Below, piece by piece: positions 16,942 through 26,230 of a DNA stretch of 64,000 bases (its first letter is position 1; the number at the start of each line of letters is the position of its first letter). The stretch is taken from NCBI GenBank assembly GCA_003223935.1, contig QHXQ01000030.1, forward strand, positions 1-64,000, given 5' to 3'. This stretch comes from Acidobacteriota bacterium. GTDB lineage: Bacteria; Acidobacteriota; Blastocatellia; Pyrinomonadales; Pyrinomonadaceae. Under the pieces are notes generated by a model. The model was not told where the DNA came from. It made no database searches and saw only the letters and a list, made by a program, of their open reading frames with translations. The translations under genes and the position numbers were made by a program.

Positions 16942-17496
16942 TTACGGTCGGCCGAAGATGTCGCCGAGAATGCTGCCGGTCCGACGGCGCGGGTAATTCC
17001 GCCCGTACCCACCGTAGCGCTGGAACCCTTCCTGATAGCCGCGCACGAAACCATCACGGTACGACTGCTTGTAAGCTTCGCGGTTGCCATAAGAAGAGTT
17101 GTAGCCGTAGGTGGCGTTGCGGTAGTAGTGCGAGCGTTGCGGGTCGTAGTTCTGCCCGCGTTGCGCGTCGCTTGCGCCGGTGTTCAAGCCGTCTTGGTAG
17201 CCTTGATTCTGGGCGATCCGGTAAACGTTATTGTAGCCGCCGGATTGACCGTAGCCGCCGTAATTGCCATAGCCACCATTGCGCCGGTAACGATCATTAC
17301 GATTGTCCCGATCCCGGTCACGATCTCTGTCACGATCCCGATCACGACGCCGCTGCTCATAGCGGTCATCCCGACGATCACGCCCATAAGGATACTGGGC
17401 CTGCGCGTTCGTGCCGGCCACGAGCATGATCCCGAAGAGCATAGAGACTGCCAAAATAGCCTTGCCGAGTCTGCCTTGCATGCGAGTGAAACTCAT
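16942..17496 (-). CDS. Secreted low-complexity protein with Arg-Asp repeat
   Basis: This 184-residue protein has a signal peptide (KAILAVSMLFGIMLVAGTNA) followed by a strictly alternating RDRD run (about residues 48-66), a Gly/Tyr/Asn-rich stretch (GGYGNYGGYGQSGGY), then repeated NQGYQDG / YRDGFVRGYQEG units. It is likely to be an envelope or matrix protein; alternating Arg-Asp and Gly-Tyr segments are typical of disordered or phase-separating proteins. No enzymatic motif is present. The 299 bp upstream (17497-17795) is a divergent intergenic region with the kinase-side strand silent; I see no further gene in it. Confidence 0.75.
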   Translation of the reverse strand: MSFTRMQGRLGKAILAVSMLFGIMLVAGTNAQAQYPYGRDRRDDRYEQRRRDRDRDRDRDRDRDNRNDRYRRNGGYGNYGGYGQSGGYNNVYRIAQNQGYQDGLNTGASDAQRGQNYDPQRSHYYRNATYGYNSSYGNREAYKQSYRDGFVRGYQEGFQRYGGYGRNYPRRRTGSILGDIFGRP

Positions 17497-17795
17497 AAAC
17501 TAACCTCCTATGCGGAATGAATCGCAACTCGTGTGCCGAATGGAGCAGCTTGAAATATTGAAGCTTTGCAAGCTGATTATATTTGTTCGATCTCGCCAAT
17601 AACACTATAAAGAGTAGCTCTAAACCATATCGGCTACGCGAGCCGAGTCGTTGCCTGCACGAACAGACAGCGGTCCGCCGATAGCTCTGGTGCTTGCACG
17701 CGCCGCCTTGCCCTCTGCGCCCGCGAACCTTTAAGCTAGCGCGCGTTTGCGCCTCGTGTCGTTCGGCTCACTAACCCTTTGTCGGGGTTCTCATC

Positions 17796-19523
17796 ATGCG
17801 CTCAAACGCCCTGCTACGATCAACCAGCACCAGCGCGCGCGCTCTCTTCTGCGTGCTGTCAGTCGTCGCGTGCGCGCTCGCGCCGCACGTCAACACACAC
17901 GCGCAGACGCCAGTGCGCGCGTCTAAAGGGTCGGCCTTCGTCGCCGGCCGTGTGACGTGTGAGGAGCATCCGGTCGCTGGCGTGCTGGTCGCGCTGATGC
18001 CGGTCAATTGGTCTGGTTTCGGGCCGCCGCAACCTGCGGCGAAAGCCACGACCGACGCAGAGGGCCGCTACCGTTTGACGAACGTGCCCGTCGGTAGCTA
18101 TCAATTGACCGCCAATGCGCCCGCCTACATCATCTCGAACGCGAACCCTCTGACCGCGCGGCAAGGGCGCTTGCTCAATATCACGGCGGACGACCAACTC
18201 GAAGGCCTCGACTTCATGCTCACGCGCGGCGGCGTCATTACCGGCCGTGTGACGAACGCCGAAGGCAAGCCCGTCGTCGAAGCGCGGCTGCGCATCATCA
18301 CGGCTGACGAGGCTGACCGCAGGAATCCACAATACATGATCCCGCCCTTCGCGTTTCAGACCGACGACCGCGGCGTCTATCGCATCTATGGTCTCTTGGC
18401 CGGTCGTTACCTTGTCTCCGTCGGCGAAGGACAGGATGAAGGTTTCATCCGCGTGGGGCGCGCGAGCAGTTACATTCCACGCACATTTTACGGCGACACG
18501 AGCGAGCAGGCGCAGGCCAAGCCCGTTGAGGTCGTAGCCGGCGCAGAGACGAGCGGCGTTGACATCACGGTCGGCAAACCTGCGCACACATACGAAGCGG
18601 CGGGGCGCGTCGTTGATGAACACGGCCAACCTGTCGCCGGTGCCGGTCTGATCTACGGCGCGGTCAATGCGACAGGTCGCTTCACAGGCGGCTACGGCTC
18701 CGACGGCACACGCACGAACGAGCGCGGCGAGTTTCGCATGAAGAATCTCATGCCCGGCCACTACGGCTTGTTTGCCTCGCAGGGTCAAGCCTTCTCCCAA
18801 GAGCCGAGCGCGACTTACAGCGACGCCGTCGCCTTCGAGATCATCGATCAAGATGTGAGCGGACTTGAGATCAAACTCACGCACGGCGCAAGCATCAGTG
18901 GCACACTCGTCGTCGAAGGTACGAACAACCCGGCCGTCGTCGCCCGTCTGACTGAGTTGCGTCTCGGCGCGGGCACGCGCGCAACCGAAGGGCTTGTGCC
19001 GCCGGTCTCCACCGAAGCGCACATTAACGCCGACGGTAGTTTTCTGATCACAGGCTTGCGCCCCGGCAAGGTGCAACTATTTCTCGGCTATCCGCCGGTG
19101 AAGGGCTTCACGCTCTTGCGCGTACAGCACGACGGCGCAGACAGTCCACAGGGAATCGAAGTCACATCGGGCGCACAGGTGTCGGGCGTGCGCGTGGTCG
19201 TGGCTTACGGCACGGGTGTGATTCGCGGGCAGGTGCAGTATCCTTCCGGCGCGCGGCCGGCGGGCGCACGCATCGCCGTCAACGTGCGGCGCGCGGGTGC
19301 GGCCGAAGGTGAGGGCTACGTCGCGTCCGTTCTCGTGGATGAGCTTGGCCGGTTCGTGGTTGAGAACCTGAGCGCGGGCGAATACGAACTGACGCTCTTC
19401 GATGCGGCTACGCCCACGCCCGGACAGAGACGCCAGCCCGCCGACCGCAAACTCGTCAACGTGCCCGACACCGGCGAGGTGCAGGTCACGCTCGTCTTCA
19501 ATCAAACGCCGCCGACACAGTGA
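17796..19523 (+). CDS. Secreted multi-repeat carboxypeptidase-regulatory-like (CarboxypepD_reg) protein
   Basis: The 575-residue product has a signal peptide followed by about five beta-sandwich repeats of the carboxypeptidase regulatory-like type, each with a G-x-V-x-x-x-x-G-x-P-V-x-x-A/V-x-V signature (FVAGRVTCEEHPVAGVLVAL, VITGRVTNAEGKPVVEARL, AGRVVDEHGQPVAGAGL) and a YxLxNVPxGxY turn. Such proteins are abundant in this phylum and are thought to bind glycans or build the surface; no catalytic site is present. The gene overlaps the next paralogue by 4 bp, implying translational coupling. Confidence 0.8.
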   Translation: MRSNALLRSTSTSARALFCVLSVVACALAPHVNTHAQTPVRASKGSAFVAGRVTCEEHPVAGVLVALMPVNWSGFGPPQPAAKATTDAEGRYRLTNVPVGSYQLTANAPAYIISNANPLTARQGRLLNITADDQLEGLDFMLTRGGVITGRVTNAEGKPVVEARLRIITADEADRRNPQYMIPPFAFQTDDRGVYRIYGLLAGRYLVSVGEGQDEGFIRVGRASSYIPRTFYGDTSEQAQAKPVEVVAGAETSGVDITVGKPAHTYEAAGRVVDEHGQPVAGAGLIYGAVNATGRFTGGYGSDGTRTNERGEFRMKNLMPGHYGLFASQGQAFSQEPSATYSDAVAFEIIDQDVSGLEIKLTHGASISGTLVVEGTNNPAVVARLTELRLGAGTRATEGLVPPVSTEAHINADGSFLITGLRPGKVQLFLGYPPVKGFTLLRVQHDGADSPQGIEVTSGAQVSGVRVVVAYGTGVIRGQVQYPSGARPAGARIAVNVRRAGAAEGEGYVASVLVDELGRFVVENLSAGEYELTLFDAATPTPGQRRQPADRKLVNVPDTGEVQVTLVFNQTPPTQ

Positions 19524-21361
19524 CGCGCCACGTAAACAAAATCAGCCTTATGTCGTGCCAAGCTCTCACAGTTCGCTTTAATCTATTGCGCCGCGCGTTC
19601 GGCGCGTGCGCGTTCTTGCTCTGCGCTCTCGGCGCACACGCGCAGACCGACAACGCACCGCAAGGTGTGATCACAGGCCGCGTCATAGACGAGTCGGGCC
19701 AGCCCGTCGCCAACGCATTCATCAATGTGTCCAGTCCGCGCGGGCGGGCGAACACGTCGAGCGATACGGACGGCCGATTCAGCACCGACAATCTGCCGCG
19801 CAGCGCTTATACCGTCAATGCCAACGCGCCCGGCTACTTCGATCCCAGCAGCTTAGAGTTTGAGCGCGGCGAGCGCACTTACTATCAACCCGGCGATGCG
19901 GTCACGATCAGACTCAACAAAGGCGGCGTCATCACCGGCCGTGTCACGAGCGCGAACGGCGAACCGCTCGTCGCCGTCCACGTTGACGCGATCCGCGTGC
20001 GCCCGCTTGAGGGGCAAGCAAACAGCAACACGTTCACGCGCACCTTTGAACGCACGACCGATGATCGCGGCGTCTATCGCATCTATGGTCTCACACCCGG
20101 CGTCTATCTCGTCGCCGCCGGTGGTCAAGGCATGTTCGGCTTCAACTCTCGCCCGTCGCCTTACGATGACGACGCGCCGACCTTTTATCCTTCGACCACG
20201 CACGATGGGGCGACTGAAATCACCATACAGGCCGGGCAGGAAGCCACAGATATTGACATACGTTATCGCGGCGAACCGGGTCATGCTGTGAGTGGCGTGC
20301 TCGTCAACGGCCAGACTTCAGATAATAGCTCGACCTCAATCACGCTCTTCCCGGCCAGCAGCAACTACACCGTCAGTTCACGCTTCGTGGCCGGCCGCGA
20401 CAGCAATCAGGTATTTGTCTTCAACGGCATCGCCGACGGCGAATATGATCTCGTCGCCGAGCAGTACAGTCGCGACGGGCGCACCGCCGCAGTAAGCCAG
20501 CGCGTCAGCGTGCGCGGCAAAGACGTAACCGGCCTCAAGCTCGCGCTCGCGCCGCTTGCCGCGATTACGGGCCGCGTCGTGCTCGAAGCTGTGCCGGCCG
20601 GCGCGGCTTGGCGTGAGCAATGCACAAGCAGGCTCGACGCCGTTGCGAGCGAGACGACGCTCAGCGTGCGCCGCGAACGCGATGCGCGTGCCGATGCGCT
20701 CCATCCCGGCGGCGGCCGCTTAGCTGACGCCGCGCCGGACGACAAAGGCGAGTTCTATTTGCGCGGCCTCGCCGCCGGTCGCTTCCGTCTCACAGTGCGC
20801 CCGCCCAACTCCGATTGGTACGTCCGCACCGCCACGCTCGCGCTGCCGAATAGCGCGCGCACGAATGCGCCGCCGGCCGCAATCAGAGCAGGCGTGCCGC
20901 CGTCCGCACCAGCCGCTAACATCAATCCGTTGTTTGATGGACTGACGCTCGCCGCCGGTTCACAAGTCAACGGTCTCACGCTCACGCTCGCGCCGGGCGC
21001 GGCCGCTCTGCGCGGTCACGTCACGACTGCGAGCGAAGGCGCGGCGCTGCCCGAATTTGAAATCTATCTCGTGCCCGCCGAACGCGAGCGCGCCGACGAT
21101 GCTCTGCGCTACGCGACGGCGCGCGTCCGCAGCGATGGCGCGTTCACTTTCACGCATCTCGCACCCGGTCGCTACCGTCTGCTCGCGCGTCCTGCGCCAG
21201 CACGCGAACCAGCGGACGATCAATTCACTTCCCTGCCCCCAGACGCGCAGACGCGCGCGCTCCTACGCCGCGAAGCAGAGACAACTGACATCATCGAGTT
21301 GCAACCCTGCCAACATCTCAAAGACTACGTGCTGCACTACACGCCCAAGCAAGCGCATTAA
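19520..21361 (+). CDS. Secreted CarboxypepD_reg-repeat protein, paralogue of the preceding gene
   Basis: The 613-residue protein is translated from GTG 19520, which overlaps the previous stop as GTGA; an ATG at 19550 is an alternative start. It has a signal peptide ending LCALGAHA-QT and repeats similar to the upstream gene (VITGRVIDESGQPVANAFIN; VITGRVTSANGEPLVAVHVD; the shared motif DRGVYRIYGL). The pair probably arose by duplication and works together at the cell surface. No catalytic residues are recognisable. The gene ends just before a long palindrome shared with the convergent neighbour. Confidence 0.8.
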   Translation: MTRHVNKISLMSCQALTVRFNLLRRAFGACAFLLCALGAHAQTDNAPQGVITGRVIDESGQPVANAFINVSSPRGRANTSSDTDGRFSTDNLPRSAYTVNANAPGYFDPSSLEFERGERTYYQPGDAVTIRLNKGGVITGRVTSANGEPLVAVHVDAIRVRPLEGQANSNTFTRTFERTTDDRGVYRIYGLTPGVYLVAAGGQGMFGFNSRPSPYDDDAPTFYPSTTHDGATEITIQAGQEATDIDIRYRGEPGHAVSGVLVNGQTSDNSSTSITLFPASSNYTVSSRFVAGRDSNQVFVFNGIADGEYDLVAEQYSRDGRTAAVSQRVSVRGKDVTGLKLALAPLAAITGRVVLEAVPAGAAWREQCTSRLDAVASETTLSVRRERDARADALHPGGGRLADAAPDDKGEFYLRGLAAGRFRLTVRPPNSDWYVRTATLALPNSARTNAPPAAIRAGVPPSAPAANINPLFDGLTLAAGSQVNGLTLTLAPGAAALRGHVTTASEGAALPEFEIYLVPAERERADDALRYATARVRSDGAFTFTHLAPGRYRLLARPAPAREPADDQFTSLPPDAQTRALLRREAETTDIIELQPCQHLKDYVLHYTPKQAH

Positions 21362-21376
21362 CGCAAACGATGAATG

Positions 21377-21427
21377 AAGGATTGATTCATTGTTTCATTG
21401 ATTCAATGAAACAATGAATCAATCCTT
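21377..21427. terminator. Bidirectional hairpin built of ATTGATTCA-type words
   Basis: Arms of 25 bases (21377-21401 and 21403-21427) are perfectly complementary and flanked by A- and T-rich bases, between two convergent genes. Terminator function in both directions is likely. Confidence 0.6.
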
Positions 21428-21441
21428 TTCATCTTTGTGCT

Positions 21442-22818
21442 TCAGCGATGCGCAGGCAGCAGGATGATGTCTTGCTGTTGCGGCGCGCTCGTTTTCTGCA
21501 AGACGAAATCGCCTTTGCGCTCGGCCGGTGCGACGCGCCAGCCGTCGTTGAGTTGCAGCGTCCAGCCGTCGCCTTTGAGCGGGCGCGTCTGTGCATCCGT
21601 CGGCGCGGCGACGTAAACCTTCGAGACCGCGCGTCCATCGCGCGCCATCAACGCGCCGTTCGACACTTCGAGGATGCCCCAAGCGTCGCTGACGCGCAAC
21701 GTCGGATAGACTGTGCCTAAGCCTTCGAGCGGCACGAGGTTGTTGGGATTGAATGAATACTGAACTTGCTCGGTCAGAGGCAGCACGAGCGTCGGCCCCG
21801 TCACGAGCCGCGCACGGTATGCTGTCAGACGCGCAGCCCGCGCGCGCTCACGTGCGTCCTCTGCCGCGCGCAACTCACGACCGTCGTACTCTTCGCCGCG
21901 CCGCGCCGCCAACTCTTTCAAAGCGGCCGGCACTTTGATCTGCGCAGCCTGTGCGAGCAACACGCCGAGGTCGGCTTGCGCGGTGAGACCCTTGCGCCAG
22001 TTCGCGCCGGTGGCGTCGAGCAGGATGCCGTAAGCGGGGCCGGACACGTAGGCGAATGAGCGCACGAAGGTCGGGCGCGCGTTCGCGCGTTCGATCTCGC
22101 GCTCGGCATAAGCAATCGCCTGCGCCTCAGACTCCGCGCTCAGTCTTACGCCCGTGTACTCCGCCAGCCCCTCGTTCATCTCCAATGCGCGCTCTGACAC
22201 GTCCGACTGCGGAAACAGACTGCGCCGGTACGCGCGAAACGCGAGCGCGTCGGTTATTGCTTGCTGCCGCCGCGCGCCCGTGCTCGTCAGCGCCGCGCGT
22301 AAGCTGCGCCATTCAAGTTGCAACCAGAGCCGGCCGTCGCGCGTGTCCAAGTGATCGTTAGACGGATTGCTCAGTGCGAACTTCAGTTCGTCCTGCACGC
22401 GATGAAATAGTTCGTGCATCATCAGACGCCTACGGTCTAACACGTCTGTCGGCAGCGGCCAAAGGATCATCGTCCACTTCGCGCCGGCCCACGTGACGGC
22501 CGTGTTGGCGATGTTCTCTGTTTCGGGCCAATGACCGACAAAGACTTCGCCTTGCTTGCTCAGCAACCCGCGCGCGTCGGGTTGATTGGCAACGACAGTC
22601 CGCGTCTCCGGCTCAACCAACAACATCGGGCCGCACAGCGAGACGCCCCACAGACGCCCTTCGTCGCGCGTGCAGATGGCTTGCGCCTCTTGAAAGTATT
22701 GGTGCGCCAACGCGAGGTCAATTGGCTGTGCCTGTGCAGCCGTCGAGCGCATAGGCGCGCACAAAGCGAGCAACAGCAGCGAGCGGATGAATAAGTTAAT
22801 ACGCTTGAAGTGCATCAT
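21442..22818 (-). CDS. Exported gluzincin-like metalloprotease
   Basis: This 458-residue protein has a signal peptide (about 1-30). It contains MMHELFHRVQDEL, a HExxH zinc motif at about residue 135, and MNEGLAEYTG about 80 residues later, which fits the Glu third ligand of gluzincins. The C-terminal third is a beta-rich region without recognised domain. It is likely a periplasmic or secreted peptidase. It starts 45 bp after the end of the next minus-strand gene and shares its orientation with the ECF sigma module upstream, so it may belong to that regulon. Confidence 0.65.
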   Translation of the reverse strand: MMHFKRINLFIRSLLLLALCAPMRSTAAQAQPIDLALAHQYFQEAQAICTRDEGRLWGVSLCGPMLLVEPETRTVVANQPDARGLLSKQGEVFVGHWPETENIANTAVTWAGAKWTMILWPLPTDVLDRRRLMMHELFHRVQDELKFALSNPSNDHLDTRDGRLWLQLEWRSLRAALTSTGARRQQAITDALAFRAYRRSLFPQSDVSERALEMNEGLAEYTGVRLSAESEAQAIAYAEREIERANARPTFVRSFAYVSGPAYGILLDATGANWRKGLTAQADLGVLLAQAAQIKVPAALKELAARRGEEYDGRELRAAEDARERARAARLTAYRARLVTGPTLVLPLTEQVQYSFNPNNLVPLEGLGTVYPTLRVSDAWGILEVSNGALMARDGRAVSKVYVAAPTDAQTRPLKGDGWTLQLNDGWRVAPAERKGDFVLQKTSAPQQQDIILLPAHR

Positions 22819-22863
22819 TGCCTCCTGAATCTCAGACGAATGCTGAAGCAGACAGCGCGCAGG

Positions 22864-23820
22864 TTAATCGCTCTGCTCATCAGCAGCCAGCCGGATATTG
22901 AAACGCAGTTCGTACTTGTGCCCCGTGCCGGGCGCGTAAAGATCGTTCAGGTCGTAACCAAGACTTGCGCCGAGTGCGGCGACGCCGGCCCAGTTCACGG
23001 CGATCTGCTCGCGTCTGCCTTCGTCTGTCATGCGGTAAATGTCAAAGCCGATGGCGACCTCATCGGACGGACGAGAACGTATGTACTCGTCCACCGACAG
23101 ACGCACGACGAGCGGATGCGCCTGACTATCAGCGCGCGCCTGCGCGGTCGGTTGCAAGGTGATCTCCTGCGCCTCTTCGAGCAGACAAGGGGACGTGCCG
23201 CGCGCCACCGCTTGCCCGTCTTCAAGGAGCATCGCCTCCGCGACAAAACGGTGCGGCACTTTGCTCGCCCTCATGCCGATGATGCCGCCCGGACTCTCCT
23301 TCAGGATGTTGATCTCAAGCGGGCGCGCTTTGCCCGACGGCAGCCGCGCCGTCTGTGCGCTCACGCTTGGCGTGATCTCGATCTTGAGTTGATCATCGCT
23401 GCCGCGGCCGAAGGGCAACAGGACGACCGCTTCGTCGAAGCCGAGTTCCAAAGTCTCGTTCTGTTTGTCCTCTTCGTAGAGCGGGAGCCTCCGCTCCGAG
23501 TAACCGTAGAAGCGGCGCGTGTTGAGCTTTGTTCTGACGCGCAGAGCATCGGGGCGCAAGAGGTCGGTCAAAAACTGCGCGTCCAACTTGAACCGCTCGC
23601 CTTGCAGATCGATCTGGAAGTCCGTGCCCGCAGGCCCTTCGACCGTCGCCTCAGAGATGACATTGCGCGCGCCACTGCGCTCTTCGACGGTCGTGATCAG
23701 AAAGCGGATGCGCTCACGCGCCGCGCCGGATGTTGCGCCGACCGATGCAGGCGCGTGGTCACTCGCCAACAATGAAGTGAGTGCGAGCAACAGTGTCAGA
23801 CTTAATCTTCGCGCGTTCAT
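22864..23820 (-). CDS. Secreted protein of unknown function
   Basis: The 318-residue protein has a signal peptide (LSLTLLLALTSLLASDHAPA) and a beta-rich body. No zinc, nucleotide or catalytic motif was found. It ends 45 bp before the protease gene and begins 15 bp after the anti-sigma gene, in one apparent operon with both, so it may be a target or a sensor of the sigma/anti-sigma system. Recurrent phrases such as VEGPAGTDFQIDLQGERFKL suggest a conserved extracytoplasmic domain. Confidence 0.65.
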   Translation of the reverse strand: MNARRLSLTLLLALTSLLASDHAPASVGATSGAARERIRFLITTVEERSGARNVISEATVEGPAGTDFQIDLQGERFKLDAQFLTDLLRPDALRVRTKLNTRRFYGYSERRLPLYEEDKQNETLELGFDEAVVLLPFGRGSDDQLKIEITPSVSAQTARLPSGKARPLEINILKESPGGIIGMRASKVPHRFVAEAMLLEDGQAVARGTSPCLLEEAQEITLQPTAQARADSQAHPLVVRLSVDEYIRSRPSDEVAIGFDIYRMTDEGRREQIAVNWAGVAALGASLGYDLNDLYAPGTGHKYELRFNIRLAADEQSD

Positions 23821-23835
23821 CGTCCTTGCCTCCCT

Positions 23836-24327
23836 TCATTGCGCGTCGCCTGCTTGCGTGCGCCGCACTTTGTAGATCGTTGCGCGCTCGCCGTGATCGA
23901 ACCGCGCCAGATCAAGATTGCCTTGCGGTGCAGGCGCAGGCGCAGGCGGCTTTTGTTCCGGCTGTACCGATGCACTCTGTTTGCCCGGCGGCGCGCGGCG
24001 CAATGATGCGACGCCAAGACCGACGAGCAGCGTGGCGACGAGCAGCAACGCAAAGACAGGCGCGGGCAGACTGATCCGCCTCTGCCAGAGACGATGCGGC
24101 CGATGCGCCCCTATCAATGCCTCGACGCGGCGCACGAGTTCGGGCGGCGGTTGATGCTGCGCGACCGTGCGCTTGAGCGCGCGGCGCAGACGCAGCAACT
24201 CCGCTTCGGCGCGACGGCAAGCGGCGCACTCATTCAAATGCAGCCGCGCCGCCGCCTCTGCCTCCGGCGCAAGCTCGCCGTCCGCGTAGAAATCCAACGA
24301 CTCACGAAATTCTTTGCAGTCCATCAA
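23836..24327 (-). CDS. Anti-sigma factor with zf-HC2 domain
   Basis: The 163-residue membrane protein begins MMDCKEFRESLDFYADGELA and contains HLNECAACRR, the H-x3-C-x2-C zinc motif of ZAS-type anti-sigma factors. One transmembrane helix (VFALLLVATLLVGLGVASL) is followed by a Pro/Gln-rich periplasmic tail of about 60 residues. It sits 24 bp after the ECF sigma gene and would hold that sigma factor at the membrane until a signal releases it. Confidence 0.85.
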   Translation of the reverse strand: MMDCKEFRESLDFYADGELAPEAEAAARLHLNECAACRRAEAELLRLRRALKRTVAQHQPPPELVRRVEALIGAHRPHRLWQRRISLPAPVFALLLVATLLVGLGVASLRRAPPGKQSASVQPEQKPPAPAPAPQGNLDLARFDHGERATIYKVRRTQAGDAQ

Positions 24328-24351
24328 CTTCGGCTCCTCACGTCTGCTTGC

Positions 24352-24984
24352 TCAACTCGATCTCTTATGTTCAGCCTGCGGCTCGCTTTGCTCGGTCGCG
24401 CGCAGCAAGCGCGCCAGCGTCCGTCGGCCGCGATTGATCCGCGACATGACTGTGCCGATTGGGCAGTCCATCACCTGCGCGATCTCCTGATAAGAGAGTT
24501 CTTCGACATCCGCCAGCAACACAGCCCAACGATAAGCTTCGGGCAACTGCGCGAGCGCCTGCTCAAGTTCGGCCGATAGCTCTTCGCGCATGAACTCGTC
24601 TTCCCAATCGTAGTAAGGCTCGATCGCCGTCTCGCTCTGTTCGTTGAGCGATAGTTCGAGGCGTGATTGTCTGAAGCGATCGGTCCAGACGTTGTGCAGG
24701 ATGCGGAACAACCACGCGCGGCAGTTCGTGCCCGCTTGAAAACTATCGAAATACTTCCAAGCGCGCAGGTATGTGTCCTGCACAAGGTCTTGCGCCTGCT
24801 CTTCATCCGCCAGTTGGCGCGCGAAGCGATAGACATCCGCCAAGTGCGGCAGCGCCGTCTCTTCAAACTGTCTGGCGCGCCTGCGCCGCGAAAGCCACAC
24901 GGGACGAATCGCTCCTACATAGAGAATAACCTGTTGCGGCGGCGTTTTTATTCCCAGTGCAGACGCGCTTTTGCCGGCCCTCAT
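24352..24984 (-). CDS. ECF-type RNA polymerase sigma-70 factor
   Basis: Sigma region 2 (FEETALPHLADVYRFARQLA, then DLVQDTYLRAWKYFDSFQ) and region 4 (LPEAYRWAVLLADVEELSYQEIAQ in two parts, with IGTVMSRINRGRRTL as the -35 recognition helix) are complete. I took ATG 24984 as the start, giving 210 residues; a longer frame from 25035 would overlap the divergent hydrolase gene. No clear Shine-Dalgarno supports either. It is followed by its anti-sigma factor and two exported proteins, and probably controls this operon. Confidence 0.85.
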   Translation of the reverse strand: MRAGKSASALGIKTPPQQVILYVGAIRPVWLSRRRRARQFEETALPHLADVYRFARQLADEEQAQDLVQDTYLRAWKYFDSFQAGTNCRAWLFRILHNVWTDRFRQSRLELSLNEQSETAIEPYYDWEDEFMREELSAELEQALAQLPEAYRWAVLLADVEELSYQEIAQVMDCPIGTVMSRINRGRRTLARLLRATEQSEPQAEHKRSS

Positions 24985-25022
24985 AGCGATGTGCTTAAAT
25001 GACAGCCGGGAAGGAAGCAGCC

Positions 25023-25580
25023 ATGAGCCACGCACACACGCTCGACGCGACGCAGACCGCGCTCGTCGTCATAGACATGCAGGAAAGTTTTCGCGCAGTC
25101 ATCTCAGATTTTACGGAGACGGCCGCGCGCATCGCGCTCGTCACGCAAGGCGCGCAGTTGCTCAACGTCCCCATCATCGTCACCGAGCAATATCCGAAAG
25201 GCTTGGGGCGCACGGCGGCAGAGATTTACGCCGCGCTGCCCGCCGGCCTTGAGCCGATTGAAAAGACCGCTTTCAGTTCATGCGGCGCGCGCGAATTCAT
25301 CGCGCAACTCGAACAGACCGGCGCGCGGCAAATGCTCCTCTGCGGCATCGAAGCGCACATCTGCGTCAACCAGACTGCACACGACCTGCTCGCCGCCGGC
25401 TATCAAGTTCATCTCTTAACCGACTGCATCACCGCGCGGGCGGCACACAACAAGCAGGTTGGTTTACAAAAGATGCAAGCGAGCGGCGCGCTGCCATCTT
25501 CGATTGAACTCGCGCTCTTTGAATTATTGCGCGACGCACGGCATGAACAATTTAAGGCGGTGCAAAAATTGATTAAGTAA
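25023..25580 (+). CDS. Isochorismatase-family cysteine hydrolase
   Basis: The start is ATG 25023 with GGGAAGGAAG upstream. The 185-residue alpha/beta protein has the family triad in context: Asp in LVVIDMQESF, Lys in IEKTAFSSCG, and the nucleophile Cys in CGIEAHICVNQTAHDLL. The cis-peptide region follows this Cys. Members hydrolyse amides or vinyl ethers (nicotinamidase, isochorismatase, N-carbamoyl hydrolases); the close hydrolase of this length (YcaC/ISOC1-type) has no settled substrate. It is divergent from the sigma gene by 38 bp. Confidence 0.85.
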   Translation: MSHAHTLDATQTALVVIDMQESFRAVISDFTETAARIALVTQGAQLLNVPIIVTEQYPKGLGRTAAEIYAALPAGLEPIEKTAFSSCGAREFIAQLEQTGARQMLLCGIEAHICVNQTAHDLLAAGYQVHLLTDCITARAAHNKQVGLQKMQASGALPSSIELALFELLRDARHEQFKAVQKLIK

Positions 25581-25598
25581 TTTCAAGAAGGTTGTTGT

Positions 25599-25826
25599 AT
25601 GGACGAAATGCTAACCGTGACGGAAATCGCTGCACGTTTCGCCGCAGAATGGGTGCTTGTCGAAGACCCACAAACTAACGATGCGTTGGAAGTGCAAGGC
25701 GGCAAGGTACGACACCACAGTAAAGACCGCGACGAGGTTTATCGTTTAGCGGCTGCGCTACGCCCCGGCCGCTTCGCCATCCTCTACACCGGCGTCATGC
25801 CCGACGACACGGCCATCGTGCTATGA
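25599..25826 (+). CDS. Small protein coupled to an aspartyl-protease-like gene
   Basis: The 75-residue acidic protein begins MDEMLTVTEIAARFAAEWVL and ends LYTGVMPDDTAIVL. It overlaps the next gene by 4 bp (ATGA), a sign of translational coupling. I do not know its function; its size and pairing resemble a chaperone, antitoxin or substrate for the retropepsin-like partner. Confidence 0.65.
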   Translation: MDEMLTVTEIAARFAAEWVLVEDPQTNDALEVQGGKVRHHSKDRDEVYRLAAALRPGRFAILYTGVMPDDTAIVL

Positions 25827-26206
25827 GCTATCCCTTCAACGCGCAACGCGGACTAATTGTGCTCCAAGCTGAATTGTTTGGCCCCTCTGGCAGCGCCGTC
25901 TTGCGCCTCGCGCTCGACACGGGAGCAACGGCCACTTTAGTTAACGTCGGCCTGCTTGTGGCGCTCGGTTACGATCCTGCGCTTGCACCTGTCCGCGTCC
26001 AAGTCACGACTGGCAGCGGCGTTGAATTCGCGCCTCGTGTAACGATCAATAAGATCGCAACCTTGGGACAGGAGCACGACAACTTTCCGGTGCTAGGCCA
26101 TACACTGCCGCCGAGTGCTGGTGTTAATGGTTTATTAGATTTAGATTTTCTGCGCGGCCGAGAACTCGTCATAGATTTTCGTCAAGGTCGCGTGCGCCTC
26201 GTTTAA
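25823..26206 (+). CDS. Retropepsin-like aspartyl protease domain protein
   Basis: The 127-residue protein contains LRLALDTGATATLVN, the D-T/S-G-A active motif of retroviral-type aspartic proteases, and the later GLLDLDFLRGRELVIDF flap/hydrophobic element. The size suits one half of a homodimeric enzyme. It is translated from ATG 25823, overlapping the 75-residue gene. Targets are unknown. It precedes pcrA by 24 bp, probably without functional connection. Confidence 0.75.
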   Translation: MSYPFNAQRGLIVLQAELFGPSGSAVLRLALDTGATATLVNVGLLVALGYDPALAPVRVQVTTGSGVEFAPRVTINKIATLGQEHDNFPVLGHTLPPSAGVNGLLDLDFLRGRELVIDFRQGRVRLV

Positions 26207-26230
26207 CCTGATTATTGCTTAGTTCTACAC

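Noticed and set aside
22810-23775. Long plus-strand frame (321 codons) in 22.8-23.8 kb.
   Set aside because: A shadow of the secreted protein gene on the minus strand; Arg-rich and without domain.
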